From Nannochloropsis salina CCMP1776 (lineage: Eukaryota > Sar > Eustigmatophyceae > Eustigmatales > Monodopsidaceae), in the NCBI GenBank assembly GCA_004565275.1, contig SDOX01000019.1, positions 11,136 to 75,135 of the forward strand: 64,000 bases of DNA, in the 5' to 3' direction. Positions 10,501-22,237 of this stretch are shown in pieces. Numbering within the stretch: the first letter of the stretch is position 1; the number at the start of each line of letters is the position of its first letter. The translations under genes and the position numbers were made by a program. The notes beneath the pieces were generated by a model. It did no database searches. It saw nothing but the letters and a program-made list of their open reading frames with translations, and was not told the origin of the DNA.

Positions 10501-13500
10501 CCGAGCGCCTGGCGGCATTGGTGGGGACGGGAGCGGCGCAGGAAAACGATGGCAGGAACGCTCGCCGGAGCTCTTTTTTACCGCTCACCTCTTTCGTCCT
10601 ACCTGTCTCGATCTGCACCGCGTCCTCCCCCGCGCCCTCCTCCACGCCCTCCCTCACGCCCACCCTCCCTCCCTCCTCCACGGAGCCCTGCCAGCCACGT
10701 CCGAGCGACGTCGAGACGGACCAGGCGGCCTTCCCTTCCTCCCTCCCTCCTCCCTCCCCCTCTTTCTCCGCCCAATCCTCTCCCCTTTCCCCCTCCCAAA
10801 AAGAGGGAGAGAATCGGCTTTCTGCCTACTTCTCCTGCCGCTACCCACACGGCCTTTCACCTTCCTCCCTCCCTCCCTCCCTCCCATCTTCCCTAATGGC
10901 AAGGGAAGCCCTAGAGGAGGGCAGGGAGGAGGACGAGGTAGAGGGGGGGGCAGGGGGGGAGGTCGGGAAGGCAAGCAACGGGCGCCTTGAAGGGCCAAAT
11001 AGGCGCTCGAGGACAAGATCGGGACACTGCATCGACACCGGCTTGAGCCCGATGAGAAGCACGGCGTCGATAGACAGGGACCGAGAAAGGGCGAATTCCA
11101 CCGAGTCTACCTGCTGCGTCCCTCCCTCCACCCCTCTCCTCTTGAGCTCCTGTCTGGAAAGCTCTTCGATGGAAGCAGCCCTGGATTCGGACGAGGACAG
11201 GGTGGAGGAAGGGGAGGGAGGATGGGAGGCTGGAAGAGACAACACGGAGGAAGAGGAGGAGGAGGAAGAGGAGGGGTGGGAGGGAGAGCTGTCTTCGGAG
11301 GAAGAGGAAGGCATGGAAGTAAAACGGGGCAACGGGCGACGCAGACGACATCGAGCGCGGCGACGCTCGAATGGAAGGGGGGGAAGCAGGGAGAGAGGGA
11401 GGGAGGGAGGGAGCCCGGTTCCCCTATACACGACCACCCGCTTGCCTCAGTCCATGTCGCCGCGTCCCGTGGGAGAGGATTCGGCTTTCTCTCCCAGAGC
11501 CGGACTTTCTTGGCAGGTCCACGGAGGCAGCAGCGGCTTGGGAGAGGACGGAGTGTGTTTCCCTTTGCCCGACCGGTGGGAGGGAGGGAAAGAGGAAGGG
11601 GAAGAGGGGAGGGAGGAGGAGTTCCTGATGATGACGACGGCCATGCTCCCTCCCACCCCGTCCGCGGTCTCGGCCGTCGCTGCGGCCTCTCGATTCCTCC
11701 ATCGCCGGGAAGAAATGCAAGAGGGAGGGAGCGAGGGAGGGAGGGAGGGAGGGAGGGGTCTGGACGACACCATGGCCTTGGAGGCAGTCCGGGAGGAGCT
11801 CTCAGTGAAAGCCCTCGTCTCCTCGGCGGGGACCCCTCGAAAAGGGGAGGACTTTCCGGCGGAAGAGGAGGAGCTTTCCACGTTTCTTCCTCCCTCGGGA
11901 CTGAAGGAAGGGGAGGACGAGGGAGGGGGAGAGGACGCGGGGGAGGCAGTCCGGGAGGGAGGGGAGGAGGAAGGGAAGGAGGAAGATCTTTCGAGTGTGG
12001 AAGAAATTAAACCTTTCAACCTCCCTGCCGGCGAACGACTCCTCAAGTCCTATTCCTGCGCGCTTTTGCCCAACAATTTGCTGATCCACGGGCGGCTGTA
12101 CGTGACGCCGCATTATTTATGTTTTGGGTCATGGGGAAGCACCCGGATCGTCTTGGCCATGCGCGAAGTCTCCTTCATCGAAAAGGTACGTCATTGGAGG
12201 GAGGGAGGGAGAAAGGGAGGGAAAGAAGGAGGGAGGGAGGAAAGTAAATGGGGTAGTCGCCCATGTCAGGGTCCAACTTCCTCCCCCCTCCGCTTCCAGA
12301 GCCCGCGAAATTTCCCGCACCATATTCCTCACTCCCTCCCTCCCTCCTTTTTTCCCCCCCTTCGTGCAGGCCAACACAATGGGTTTCGTGCCCAACGCCC
12401 TGTGGGTAGTTATGCGGGAAACGGGCGACCGTTACTTCTTCTCCTCTTTCATTTACCGGGACGACTGCTTCGACACGATCTTCTCTCTCCTCACCAAACG
12501 CCTGGTGGGATTGGAAGCGCCCCTGGGTGGGACGCCGGCCGCCTTGCTCGAGCACGGAAAGAAGAAGAAAAAGAAGAAAATGGCGCGAATGACGCCCAGC
12601 CTCGGAAAGAACGTCAGATGGGGGCCGGAGGTGAGGCACGAGGGGGTGGACGCGGGCAGGCGCGAACAAGAGGGTGCAAGGGAGGGAGGCGAGGAGGCGA
12701 CTACCAAGAAGGTCAAACCTGTGCTCAGCACCCTGGCTACGCAAGAGAAAAATGCAGACTCTCTCCTTTCCATTCCTGACGGGGATGGCGCCTGTGCGGT
12801 AAAACCGCCACCGGCAATGGCAGCCGTCGCTATTTCTCGGCAACCGTTACCACCGCTTACGCTTGAAGATGACGCCATTATCCAACGGATGACGATCTTG
12901 ACGGACGAGGAACTGGCATGCGGCGTGTCGAAATTTTTAGCCAGTTTTTGGGGGGCAGGGAGGGAGGGGGGCAGGGAGGGAGGGAGGGAGGGAGGGAGGG
13001 GGGATTTCTACCAGAGCTACCTGGAGGCCCGCGGGGACAACGAAGTGCGGGTCGGAGGGTGGGAAGGGAGGGAAGAACAGGATGCGTACAGCGGGGAGAG
13101 TTTCGTGCACGTTCGGGACGTGTTTTACAGCCGCGTCCGCGACGGACGAGGGATTGGCCCCAAGACGGTGCCTACCCGGGAATGCCAGATGTATCGGGTG
13201 GAGGGGGAGGGCGGGGGCGATGGTGGGGGGGAAGGACGGGAGGAGGATCGCGTCTTTTTAAGCACCGCGTTGACTTTCACGGGGGTGCCGTATGGGGAGT
13301 ATTTTCACGTACAGACGCGGTGGGTGGTGACGCGGGTTGGCGTGCACGGCGACCGCTGCCGTTTGCAAATCGGTGTGGAGGTAGTCTTTCGGCAAACAGT
13401 GTTTTTGAAGGCGGCGATCCAGGCGGCGACCATCGCCGAGACGAAAAAAACGTTGCAAGATTGGTTGGCACGTGCCAAGGCCCGTGTGCAGGAGATGAAA

Positions 13501-13977
13501 GGCGAGGCCACCAGGGACGCCAAATTAATGCGGGGTGGAAAGGGTGGGAAGGAAGGAGAAAGCGAAGGCGGGAAGGAGGATGGAGGGAAAGAAATTGAAC
13601 GTACGCTGGCAGAGCGGAAAGCCACGGGGGCGGGGGAGGTGGAATCAGCTTTATTGGAGGATCAGCGTGGAGAAGAGGAGACGATGAGGCCGTCTCCTCG
13701 GCAACACACGCCGCGGGAGGAGGAGGAGGAGGAGGGGAGAAAACCGAGTCTAGAACATGGCAGTTGTCAGTCCTGTTTCTTCTGCCGCCTGGCACCATCT
13801 CTGACCTTCAAGGGACTGCCCGCGCTTCTCTTCCTTGTCCTCCTCGTTGTCCTTCTGCTCCTCTTGGTGGCCCTTGTCCTCCTCATTTTCCAGGTCCAAC
13901 GCCTGAGCAATCGACTCGAGAGCCTCCAGGATGCTGTTAGTGCCATGCTGACGGCTTCGCATGCGCAGCCAGTGTGA
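7594..13977 (+). CDS. Tandem F-BAR / GRAM / VASt protein with C-terminal membrane helix (LAM/Aster-like lipid transfer protein)
   Basis: Supported exons: 7594-7911, 8147-8815, 8981-9322, 9577 to about 9960, about 10100-12185 and about 12370-13977, giving some 1,800 residues. The first F-BAR-like helix bundle runs from LLDNMDVMFQRAHDGAK and VLEEGYGSSIVK through KIRDKHKKACKEAE to about 9130. A second begins at 9235 with VEKCIKNLRALCQAF and EESYAKATLKLVKKSG and continues to about 10380. A long low-complexity acidic and Gly/Arg-rich linker follows. The GRAM domain (about 12010-12500) has NNLLIHGRLYVTPHYLCF and is split by an intron. The VASt domain (about 13000-13500) contains RVFLSTALTF-like and HVQTRWVVTR strands. 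One hydrophobic helix (13815-13895) sits near the C terminus. Yeast Lam and animal GRAMD1/Aster proteins with GRAM-VASt-TM sit in the ER at contact sites and move sterols. That role is inferred here. Confidence 0.82.
8539..8571. repeat. Exonic (CCCT)n array encoding a PSLP peptide repeat
   Basis: The array lies inside an exon of the F-BAR/GRAM/VASt gene and is read as a Pro-Ser-Leu-Pro repeat in the loop between helices of the first F-BAR-like domain. It contains neither GT nor AG, so it cannot itself be cut by splicing. Confidence 0.85.
12960..13003. repeat. Exonic (GGGA)n array encoding a GREG peptide repeat
   Basis: The array is translated as Gly-Arg-Glu-Gly repeats between the start of the VASt region (FLASFWG) and its DFYQSYLEARG segment. 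No GT donor lies within or just beside it, so it looks exonic. Confidence 0.8.
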
Positions 13978-14854
13978 GAGAAATATTCATATTGTTATCA
14001 GGTCTCGAAAGACTCGTGCGTGTACAAAGAACGCGCTTATCTGCACGTATGTTTCCGTAAAATAAAACTCAATCTATTTAATGTTTGATGTCTTGAAGTA
14101 AGAAACGGTTTCCGGCCACTCAGGAAAATTGATCTCTTCATACAATAACGGTATTTTCCCTGTAAATGACACGTCGAGTCAAAAGAAAAGCGATAACGCA
14201 CCAAACCCGCCCCAAATCGAGTACATCTTGCTTGCATCGCATCCCCTCGCCTTGACGTCTTCTTCCTGATGCCATTATAATCCTGATAGCATACGTTTCG
14301 CACCTAGTAGTCATTTCTTTGTGCATTACTGTGCTTGATGAGATCGAGCGAAGGGATCATTAACGCCCACACTTTCGTAAGCAATCCAATTTTTCTTCCC
14401 GATGATGCTTGCTTTTCTATCGATTGAATTTCCATTTATTTACTCGATTCAAGCCTGTACATATGTCATTCACGTGCGGATGAGTTTTCCCTTAGAATTG
14501 TGGACTAGATAAGGTAAATAGGCAAGCGCTTCACGCTAACTATCCATTCATAACCGAACTTCTCCGCGCAAGCATTGGGAAGCCGATGAGATCAAGGATG
14601 AATACATCATGGGCAAAATTTCAAAATGAGAATGGCAAACGGAACGTTATAAATTGAGCAGGTGTGCGGTAGTTGTCATAGGTAGGTCTTCCTTCGATCA
14701 TTTCCACGCAACCGAAAGCTTTTCAGGCGTTCAAACCCATCGAGTGAAAGCTCCAAGTGGCAGCGTCCGTCCCGATGCCTTTGAGCCCCCGAGACGCCAC
14801 TCCGCTGGACACTCCACACACTGATACACGCGACGATGAACACTTTAAACACCC
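13978..14854. other. Intergenic region between convergent genes
   Basis: 877 bases between the stops of the F-BAR/GRAM/VASt gene and COG3, holding both 3' ends. The sequence is AT-richer than the genes and carries no open frame with recognisable similarity. An AATAAA-like hexamer (aaaataaaac) lies near 14060, about 80 bases past the plus-strand stop, and may be a polyadenylation signal. Confidence 0.5.
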
Positions 14855-17800
14855 CTATATCCCGCTCTCTCCCACGTCCGACGGTCGAATTCGGGTGGGA
14901 GAATTGGCAGCGCTGGTGCTCCGACTTCCGCTCCCATCCATCCAATGCTCCAGCTCTCCTTCAAAGACTTTGTTGATGCTCTGTGTCATGCCCGTCAACA
15001 GTCCCTCGATCGCTTCCGGCAATCCCCTTTCCTCCTTTTCAGCCTCCACTCTTCCCTCCGCCCCCCCTTCTTTTCCGCCCTCAATTTTGACCACATCTGT
15101 AGAAGTGTGGAAAAGCAGCCCCAACAAATCACGGAGCTGCTGCAGAAGCGTCAAGATACGCTGCCGCACAGGTCGAAACAAAATGGCTTTGGTGTTGTTG
15201 TTATGATCCAGATAAAGTGACAGAAGGTGGGATAGTGCTGGCAGGGCAGTAAGCAAACCCTCGTGAGCTTCCAAGAGAGTCGCCTCCAGGCGTGCGGGTT
15301 GAAGAAAGGCTTGTACGGAGAGGGTTTGAAGGGTGGTGGGGTCGATGAAGGGTAGAGAGGAGGAAGGAGGGGAGGGATTGGAGGAGGACGTGGGTAAGAA
15401 AGCACGGGCTTTCTGTAAAAGGGTGGCGATCGGCTCGGCAAGGTGGCTGGTTGCGTGGAGTATGAAAGCATTGCATGCGCTCTTGAGGGAGGCCTCTAGC
15501 TCCTTCCTGGTATCCACCTGAGGGGGCGACACAGGAGGAGAGAGAGGAAGGGGGGAAGGGGATAAGGCACGGCGTTGATAATTTGTCCGCGAAGCGAGAC
15601 CGCAATCAGGGATGCCAAAATTTCGCCGCTGTTTCAAGGCCATATCCCTCCCCACGACATCCAGGCAGCCCTCAAAAGCTGCTGCATTACCTCTTCCTCA
15701 TTGACGGTGGGTACCGAGCCCAAGGCGAGGGAAAGGAGGGCATTGTCCGTACCAATGCGGAAGAGGTTGTGCCTGTCCACAAAGAAACGGGTCAAGGCAC
15801 CTGAGGGAAGCAGGAGCGACGAAAGGGAGGTAGATGAGTACGAGGAATTGCGTGTATGGGATATTCCTGTCCAATATATATCCCATATATTCCTGGAGTC
15901 GTGGGAAGTCTGCTTCTCCGTCTGTTGCGCCCTTCTCAGCCCACGTCTCCCCAATCCTCATTCCCCTTGCCCCGCCCTCCCTTCCCCCTTCCTTCCATGG
16001 CCCCTGTTTTTTGTTTCATCATTACCTCGCGTGGAATTGAAATCAAGCCTCTTTTCAATGGCCGCAAACTCGATGTCAAAGGGCACCAGCTGCTCTCGGA
16101 GGACGAGGAGGTGCTTGACCTTTTGAGAGCGGGCGAAGGGGAAGGGAAGGGAAAGAGTCACAAGAGCACTTCGACCCCATTCGCATGCGGCGGGGCAAGG
16201 ACGGCAATGCAGTCCAAACCGACAGCGTCGACAGCAATGAATGATACAGCAGCACTCGTGCAGTCTCTCCCGTCCCAGAGAGACACCCCAAAGGGGCCAT
16301 CCCCACGCCCTCCGAGCAGGGAGGACCCACCGCGCCAAGGCACGTACCAGGGAACAAATCGGCGTCCATATCCCCCTTCTGCTCCCGCAAGACCTTTGCG
16401 GCGGCCAAAAACGAATAAGTACAAGCGGCCAATGCCTGTGAGCGGTAACATTTTGGGTGGTGTGCGATCCGCGTCAGGGTGCTTGGCAAAGGGAATATCA
16501 TGCCCGACAGTGGCCTTGCGCCGGGCGAGCCCCCTGTGACTTGCCGTCAATTCACTGCCCTCCCACGCAAAAGGGCCACAATCTCCCCTCTTTTCCCCCT
16601 CCTTCCTACCTGCTGGGCCATTTCTTGGAAGACATGGATCTCCACCGCCCGATAAATTTTGCTCAAGAGGGAGAGAGTCATCTGCAGCGTTGGGAACCAC
16701 GTTGCGTACACTGGCAGGACCTCGCCCATGCTGTAGCAGAAGGGAGGGTGGGATGGAGGGGGGGATGGAGGGATGAGAGGAGGATAGTGTTGACCTTGCC
16801 CCCTTGATAAGATGGAAAGACAGCTCTCTTCCCTTTCAACTCCGTAATTTCACCCTCTCCCTCGTCCATCTCGCCCTCCCTTGTGCCTTTTTTGCTTTCT
16901 GAACTCCTTTCTGGTTGTATTCCGCCTTTCCCTCCCTCCCTCCCTCCCTCCCTCCCTCCCTCCCTCCCTCCCTCCCTCCCTCCCTCCCTCCCTCCCTCCC
17001 TCCCTCCCTCCCTCAACTAACCCGCCGCTCGACAGGGCCTCCATCCCTTCCTCCGCCTCAGCCCCTCCTTTCCCTTCCTTCCCTGCGGTCCCTTCCTCCT
17101 CCCCTTCCTCTTTCCCTTCCTGGCTTCCACCCTCCTGTCCCCTCCGCTTGGCTTCCCAGTAGGCTTCCAGCTTCCCGGGGTACTCCAAATCCGCCGGGGT
17201 AGGCCGGAAGCCCTCCACCTCCACCCTCAGGACCTGAACAGGGAGGGAAGAGCGTCAGGCAACAAGACAAGGAAGCAAAAGATCTGCAGCAACTTCGTTT
17301 AATCCACTCTACCATTCCCTCTCTCCCTGTCGTCCCTCCTTCCTTTGGGCCTCTCTTTCGGACTGGCGCCCTACCCGCTCCGCCACGTAGATGAGCCGTT
17401 CTTGGGCGTCCTCCGCGATACGTTCCAGCACATCGCGTAAGGGGGAAAGGTTCATGTCATCTGAGAGGGACAAAGGGGGAGCGTGAAGACCAAGGAAAAG
17501 ATGTGTGTGAGCAAGGAGAGGAGGGGGAAAACACGGCACTTGGAAAGCAATCAAGATGTGCAGGGAGAACCACACACACGCAGAGGAGAATGCACAGCTC
17601 AAGCGGGGAATGTGGAAGGGACTTTCAGGAACAGGAACCAAGTCCAGACGAAAAACCTGAAGCCAAAATGCGTGATACATGGTGACTGAGCGCCAATACG
17701 CCGGGTTTCGTCCATCGAATTGCCCATCTTCAATCTATTCCTTCCTTTCTCCCTTCCTCCCTCCCTCCCTCCCTCTCTTTACCTCGCAAGGGCATTTGAC

Positions 17801-20800
17801 CTTGGATAACATCTTCTCGCGCCACGTGAATGAGCGTGCACAGATTATCTAGGTCACCCTGCACGAGCGCGGCAAGGGGGAGGGAGGGAGGGAGGGAGGG
17901 AGGGAGGGAGGGTGACAGATGAGAAGGTGGAGGAAGGTGAGAGGAAGCGAGGGAAGGTGGGGATATCGCGACAAAGGTCGATGGAAAAGGCGCGAAGCCG
18001 CGTTCACTGGAGGGAACGAGGGGAGGGAGGAGAGAGTCGAACTGGCCGGTATGGCTAGAACACCGAAGAGCGAAAGGGACCTTTCTAAGGAGAAGTGAGG
18101 GGAGGAAGCAAGAAAGGGAGGGCGGGAAGGAGGGCGGGAAGGGAGGGGGGGAGGAAAGCGGGGACACGAGACCTCTTGAATGACCAACGGTCGCAACGTT
18201 TCGTGCAAATAGAGGCAAAGCCCTCGCAAGAGCTGGGGGAGGGCGCCACTTTCGTAGTATTCTTGGGAAGAGGCACGGTAGGGACGGTGCGCGGGGGGGA
18301 AAGAGGAGGAGGGAGGAAGGCCGTGAAGGGATATGGCCTCACCCTCCTCCTCGGTGACCCGCATGGGAGGGCCGAAAAAATCGTTGTAGAGCTGGAGGGG
18401 GGGAAGGAGGGAGGGGGGAAGGGGGAGGGAGGGACGTGAAGAGTGTGAGGAGGCGAAAGGGACGAATGGGGCCGTCGAAGGAGGAAGGAAAGGAGGGGAG
18501 GAAGGAGGGAGGGAGGGGAGGAAAGGAGGGGAGGAAGGGAAGGAGGGGAGGGAGGAAAGGAGGGAGGGGAGGGAGGGAGGGGAGGGAGGAAGGGAAGGGA
18601 GGGAGGAAAGGAGGGGAGGTCACCTGCGACTCCAAATGACAGACGCGGGCCAAAAAGGAGGCACCGGAGCTGGCGACGTCCGCCGCGCTTCCCCGGCCCG
18701 TCCCTCCCTCCCCTCCTCCCCCCCGTCCTCGTCGAGAAGGGGAGGTGGGGGCAGTGTCCAGGTGCGCTCGGAGGAAAGGTTTGAGGAGGGTCCACCGTTT
18801 GAAGGCATAGTCCTTGGGAAAAACGACAGGGGATGCGGTAAAGGATGAGAGGGGGAAACGGTGAATGGACAGGGGAGGCAGGGAGCGAAGGACGGGAAAT
18901 GCTTGGAAAGAAGAAGCATTGGCGGGAGGCAGGTTGTACCTTGCGACAGTCGTCCAGGAGCTCCTCCAGGCGTGCGTCGTGCTCCACGTCCTCCTCCCTC
19001 CCTCCCTCCCTCCCTCCCTCCCTCCCTCCCACGCGGGCGTCGATCAATTGCACCAAATCTCGCACTCGGACCGAAAGAGAGCTGAACCGCAGAAGAGAGG
19101 GAAAAGGGCAAAGGGCAAAACAGAAATAAAAGATTAATTTTTATGGCGCCAGACAGCTTGGTCAACGAAATGGAAAGGAAGCACGGGCCGCCGGGCCACA
19201 GAATGGGGACCGACCGGGGCAGGGAGGGAAGGGGGGGGAGGACACTGACCGGAAGTGCGAGTAAAGGGCCGCAGTTTCCAAGAGCTCGGGGCCGGCGTGC
19301 TTGTTCCGCTTCCGCTGCGACGCCGTGGCCCTACAGCAGACAAAGGAGAGGGGAAATGACCATGGGGCGTACATGAGCCATACAAGCAAGGCAAAGAGGC
19401 CATGACTCCTCTTCTCCCCCCTCCCCCCCCCCTTCTTTCCTGCCTCCCACCCTACTTGTTCGCCCCCGCCTGCAGCAGGTGCAGGATTTGTGTTTTCACG
19501 AGGCTGAGGCCCCGGTACAGCAAGTCGTGCATCTTCTCCAGGTACACCCTGCTGTCTTGGTACTAGAAAAATGGCACGCGCGAAAGTGGGGATGGGGGGG
19601 CGGGGGGAATGACGAGAACGTATGATTGTGGGCATGATAGGTTTCGTTGTGGGAACGCCGCACTTGTCAAGCATCAATGGCGCAGGCGCGTCCCTGTCCG
19701 TCGTCTATCGCACGCGCTTAGCGAAGGAGTCTACCCTACCCTCTACCATACGCCCTCCTCCTAAGTCACCACAAGCCTACCTGCGGGTGGCTTTGGAAAA
19801 AAATGATTGCCTGGTCGATCCGATTCAGGACCTCGGCAAATTCCGCGCTCCCAGGCGCCGCCCGGGAAGTGAAGAGCAAACCTCCTCCACCACCCCCGGC
19901 AACAATGGCATGGGGTAGGGAGGCAGGGGGGCCTAAGGGGGACGACGGAGAAGGAAGAGGGAGGGGGAAGAAAGAGGATGGGTGGGAAGGAGGGAGGGAG
20001 GGAGGGGGGGGGGAAGGCCCGTCAGGGAGACAAGCCCTACTAAGACCAGACCCTTCTATCCCAACTCCAAGCGGTCCTTTTATCTCATGAAAGGATTCAG
20101 ATGCCTTGAAAGCCTTTGTCCACGCATGGCCAAGGCCACACTTCCCCCTCTTCTTCCACTCCACCCCCTAACCCTCCCTCCCGCCCTCCCCTCCGTCCTG
20201 GTCCCTACCTCCCACCCTTCCTCCCATCCGCGAAAAAAATCCTTTGCCCTCCCCCGTGGCTGCACGCGGCACATCTTTCGCACTCAAGAGGCTGCCTCCT
20301 ACCCCCAAAAGGGGCCCAAGGCGCTCCAACTCGTCGAAAAATTCCATCGGCCCGGCCAAAAGGGACTTGCGTTGCTCGAGCGACCGCTGAGGAGGGAGGG
20401 AGGGAGGGAGGGAGGGAGGGAGGGAGGGAGGGAAGGAGGGAAAGAAGGAGGGAGGGTTCAATTTCACACCAGGGCCGGATCGGGCACGTCCCGCGCGAGG
20501 AAATTTCTTTTGACCGGCCCCAGCCCCCTGCTCGGGCGGGGCGAGAGGTGAAGGTTTGAGACGTCGCTGGCCTCCTACCCGGATGTACCACGCCCAAGGA
20601 AGGTGCCTCGCCGACACGAGCACTCCACCCAATTGTTTATTTTTTTTAAAAAAAATTATCCAGGCCTTCGTCTCCTCCCTCGACGCCCCTCTTGTTCGAC
20701 CCCGTCCATCGCGACCCGATCGATGCCCCCTGCCCCCCACCCGCCCTCCCTCCCGCCCTCCCTCCCGCCCTCCCTCCCGACCTGCTCAGCCGTCAAAGCC

Positions 20801-21601
20801 TGGCATGTCTCGTGCAAGGATTCTGCCCGCTGGGCCACCCCGTGGTAACGAGCCTCCACGTCGTCGAGGACCCCTAGCGCACCTTCCACCTAGGAAAAGC
20901 GGAGGCGGGGGGGGGAGGGAGGGAGTGAGGAAGGGCGAGAGAGAGGGCGGGGAGGAGGCTCTCCCCTCAACCGCCTTTGGACGAGCTCTCTGTTGACAGA
21001 AGGGAGGGCGGGTGGGCGCGCAGTCTCTTCTCTTTACCCCCCCGCTTGCCCTCGTACCTTCTCTTGCACCTTCCCCAACGCCTCATCGTACGCCTGCAAG
21101 GAGAGCATGTAATGACGCGCGGCCGCCTCTATCCCGTGTTGCCGACCCTCCACTCCCCCCTCTTCCTCCTCGAGCCTGTGAGTTGCGGATTGTACGGTCC
21201 GTATCCTGTGAGACACACGCTTTAGCAAGGCATCACAGCCCTTTCTATCAAAAAACAAGTAAAATCCTTTCTGAGGCTGACCTCTCCATGCCTATTCTCT
21301 GCCTCCTCGTTGACGAGCCATGCCACAACAGTAGAACCCCGTACCTCCTCAACAGCCCTCCGATCCCGTCGTGGTCGGCACTCGTCCGACTCGCAGAAAT
21401 CGACTCGCTTCTTGCTCGGGGAGTTGATTGGGAAAGGGTGGACGCTTGCTTATCCTCGTCTTCTTCGTTGTCCATCAAGGAGATGGACTTTACGTAAGCA
21501 TCGATCTCACTCAAACGCTGCAATTGTGAGTCCGACGACGGCAGAGCGGCTTCCCACAACGACGACGATGAAGGAGAAGAGGAGCGTGGGGGAGAGGCCA
21601 T
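14855..21601 (-). CDS. COG3: Conserved oligomeric Golgi complex subunit 3 (COG3/Sec34)
   Basis: COG3 is a subunit of the eight-protein COG tether that captures vesicles for retrograde traffic within the Golgi. The coding strand runs right to left from ATG 21599-21601 through about 15-19 short exons. Landmarks in order: ESLHETCQALTAEQ (20889-20777), MEFFDELERLGPLL (about 20390-20320), EVLNRIDQAIIFFQSHP (19860-19790), YQDSRVYLEKMHDLLYRGLS (19564-19457), ASFLARVCHLESQ then LYNDFFGPPM (18650-18350), LCLYLHETLRPLVIQE (18265-18175), a DLEYPGKLEAYWEAK block (about 17200), TLSLLSKIYRAVEIHVFQEM (16735-16612), VKHLLVLREQLVPFD (16118-16020) and LFRIGTDNALLSLALGSVP (15760-15700). The last exon, beginning near DTRKELEASLKSACNAF, ends at 14855. 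Order and spacing match Sec34/COG3. A GGGA-coded GREG insert lies at 18993-19030. Exact exon limits are not all resolved. Confidence 0.88.
16930..17014. repeat. Longest CCCT/GGGA array in the window (about 21 units)
   Basis: An 85-base perfect tetranucleotide array. On the COG3 coding strand it reads (GGGA)n and starts just after a gttagt donor at about 17025. The 3' end of the same intron, near 16740-16780, is CCCT-rich on the coding strand. Confidence 0.95.
17875..17912. repeat. (GGGA)n array in a COG3 intron
   Basis: On the COG3 coding strand this is a CCCT tract lying shortly upstream of the acceptor of the exon around 17858-17784, so it serves as polypyrimidine tract. Confidence 0.88.
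18993..19030. repeat. Exonic GGGA/CCCT array in COG3
   Basis: Read on the coding strand as a GREG repeat between DLVQLIDARV and EEDVEHDARLEELLDDCRK. No donor lies within it, so it appears to be translated. Confidence 0.78.
20392..20440. repeat. (GGGA)n array at a COG3 intron 3' end
   Basis: On the coding strand the array is CCCT-rich and ends in ctcag directly before the exon that encodes SLEQRKSLLAGPMEFF. It is a clear case of the array forming the polypyrimidine tract. Confidence 0.9.
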
Positions 21602-22237
21602 CCTCGTCGTACAGTCCAGATCACGTAGCCGGGTTAAGGAGGTGCTTTAATTTTTTGTTCAAAGTGCTGGTAACCAGCTGCCCTAGTTTCTCTGACTGTC
21701 CCTTATATTGTCCCTTCCCGAGAAGAATGGCCCCCAGGTACGACCTCAAATGATATGTGGAAGAAGAATGTGCAAGTTTGCCGTCTTGTAGCGAGATACA
21801 CGGGCAAGTCGCAACTGATGTTGCAATGAAGGATGTTCTGACTTCCTTCATATTAAGAGCCGAAGCTCCGGAGAGCCCTTATAACAAGCGAAAGACCAAA
21901 ACAAATACGAAATTCGGAACACCAAACGCCGGATTTTGACACTCTATTATCAGACGAACGACAAGACCGGACTATCCGGACATGCGTTGTGTTTCAAGGC
22001 GCTTTATATGTACCTGTACAGAAACGGTTTGGAAGGGCGTCGCTGTCGAATTTAGCGACTTGACCACCACAATCCCCCCGCATCAAAATGGACGATAAAA
22101 TATCAAATGCCGCCTCTTACCGGTCGCTCTTTCTAACTAGACTACGCTAACCTTGACAGGACGTCTGTCCCTGCTTTTTTCCGACTCCCACGACGGCCTC
22201 GACGCGCTTTTTAAATCTCCTCCTTTTCCTCTGTGTA
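21602..22237. other. Divergent intergenic region between COG3 and phosphoserine phosphatase
   Basis: About 640 bases separate the two start codons, so both promoters must lie here or in 5' untranslated sequence. The region is AT-richer than the coding parts and lacks GGGA arrays. I see no convincing TATA element or known operator. Confidence 0.5.

Noticed and set aside
16678-17224. GREG-rich minus-strand frame as a separate repeat protein
   Set aside because: The repeat lies behind a clear COG3 donor (about 17025), and the only conserved residues in the frame belong to the COG3 exon before it.
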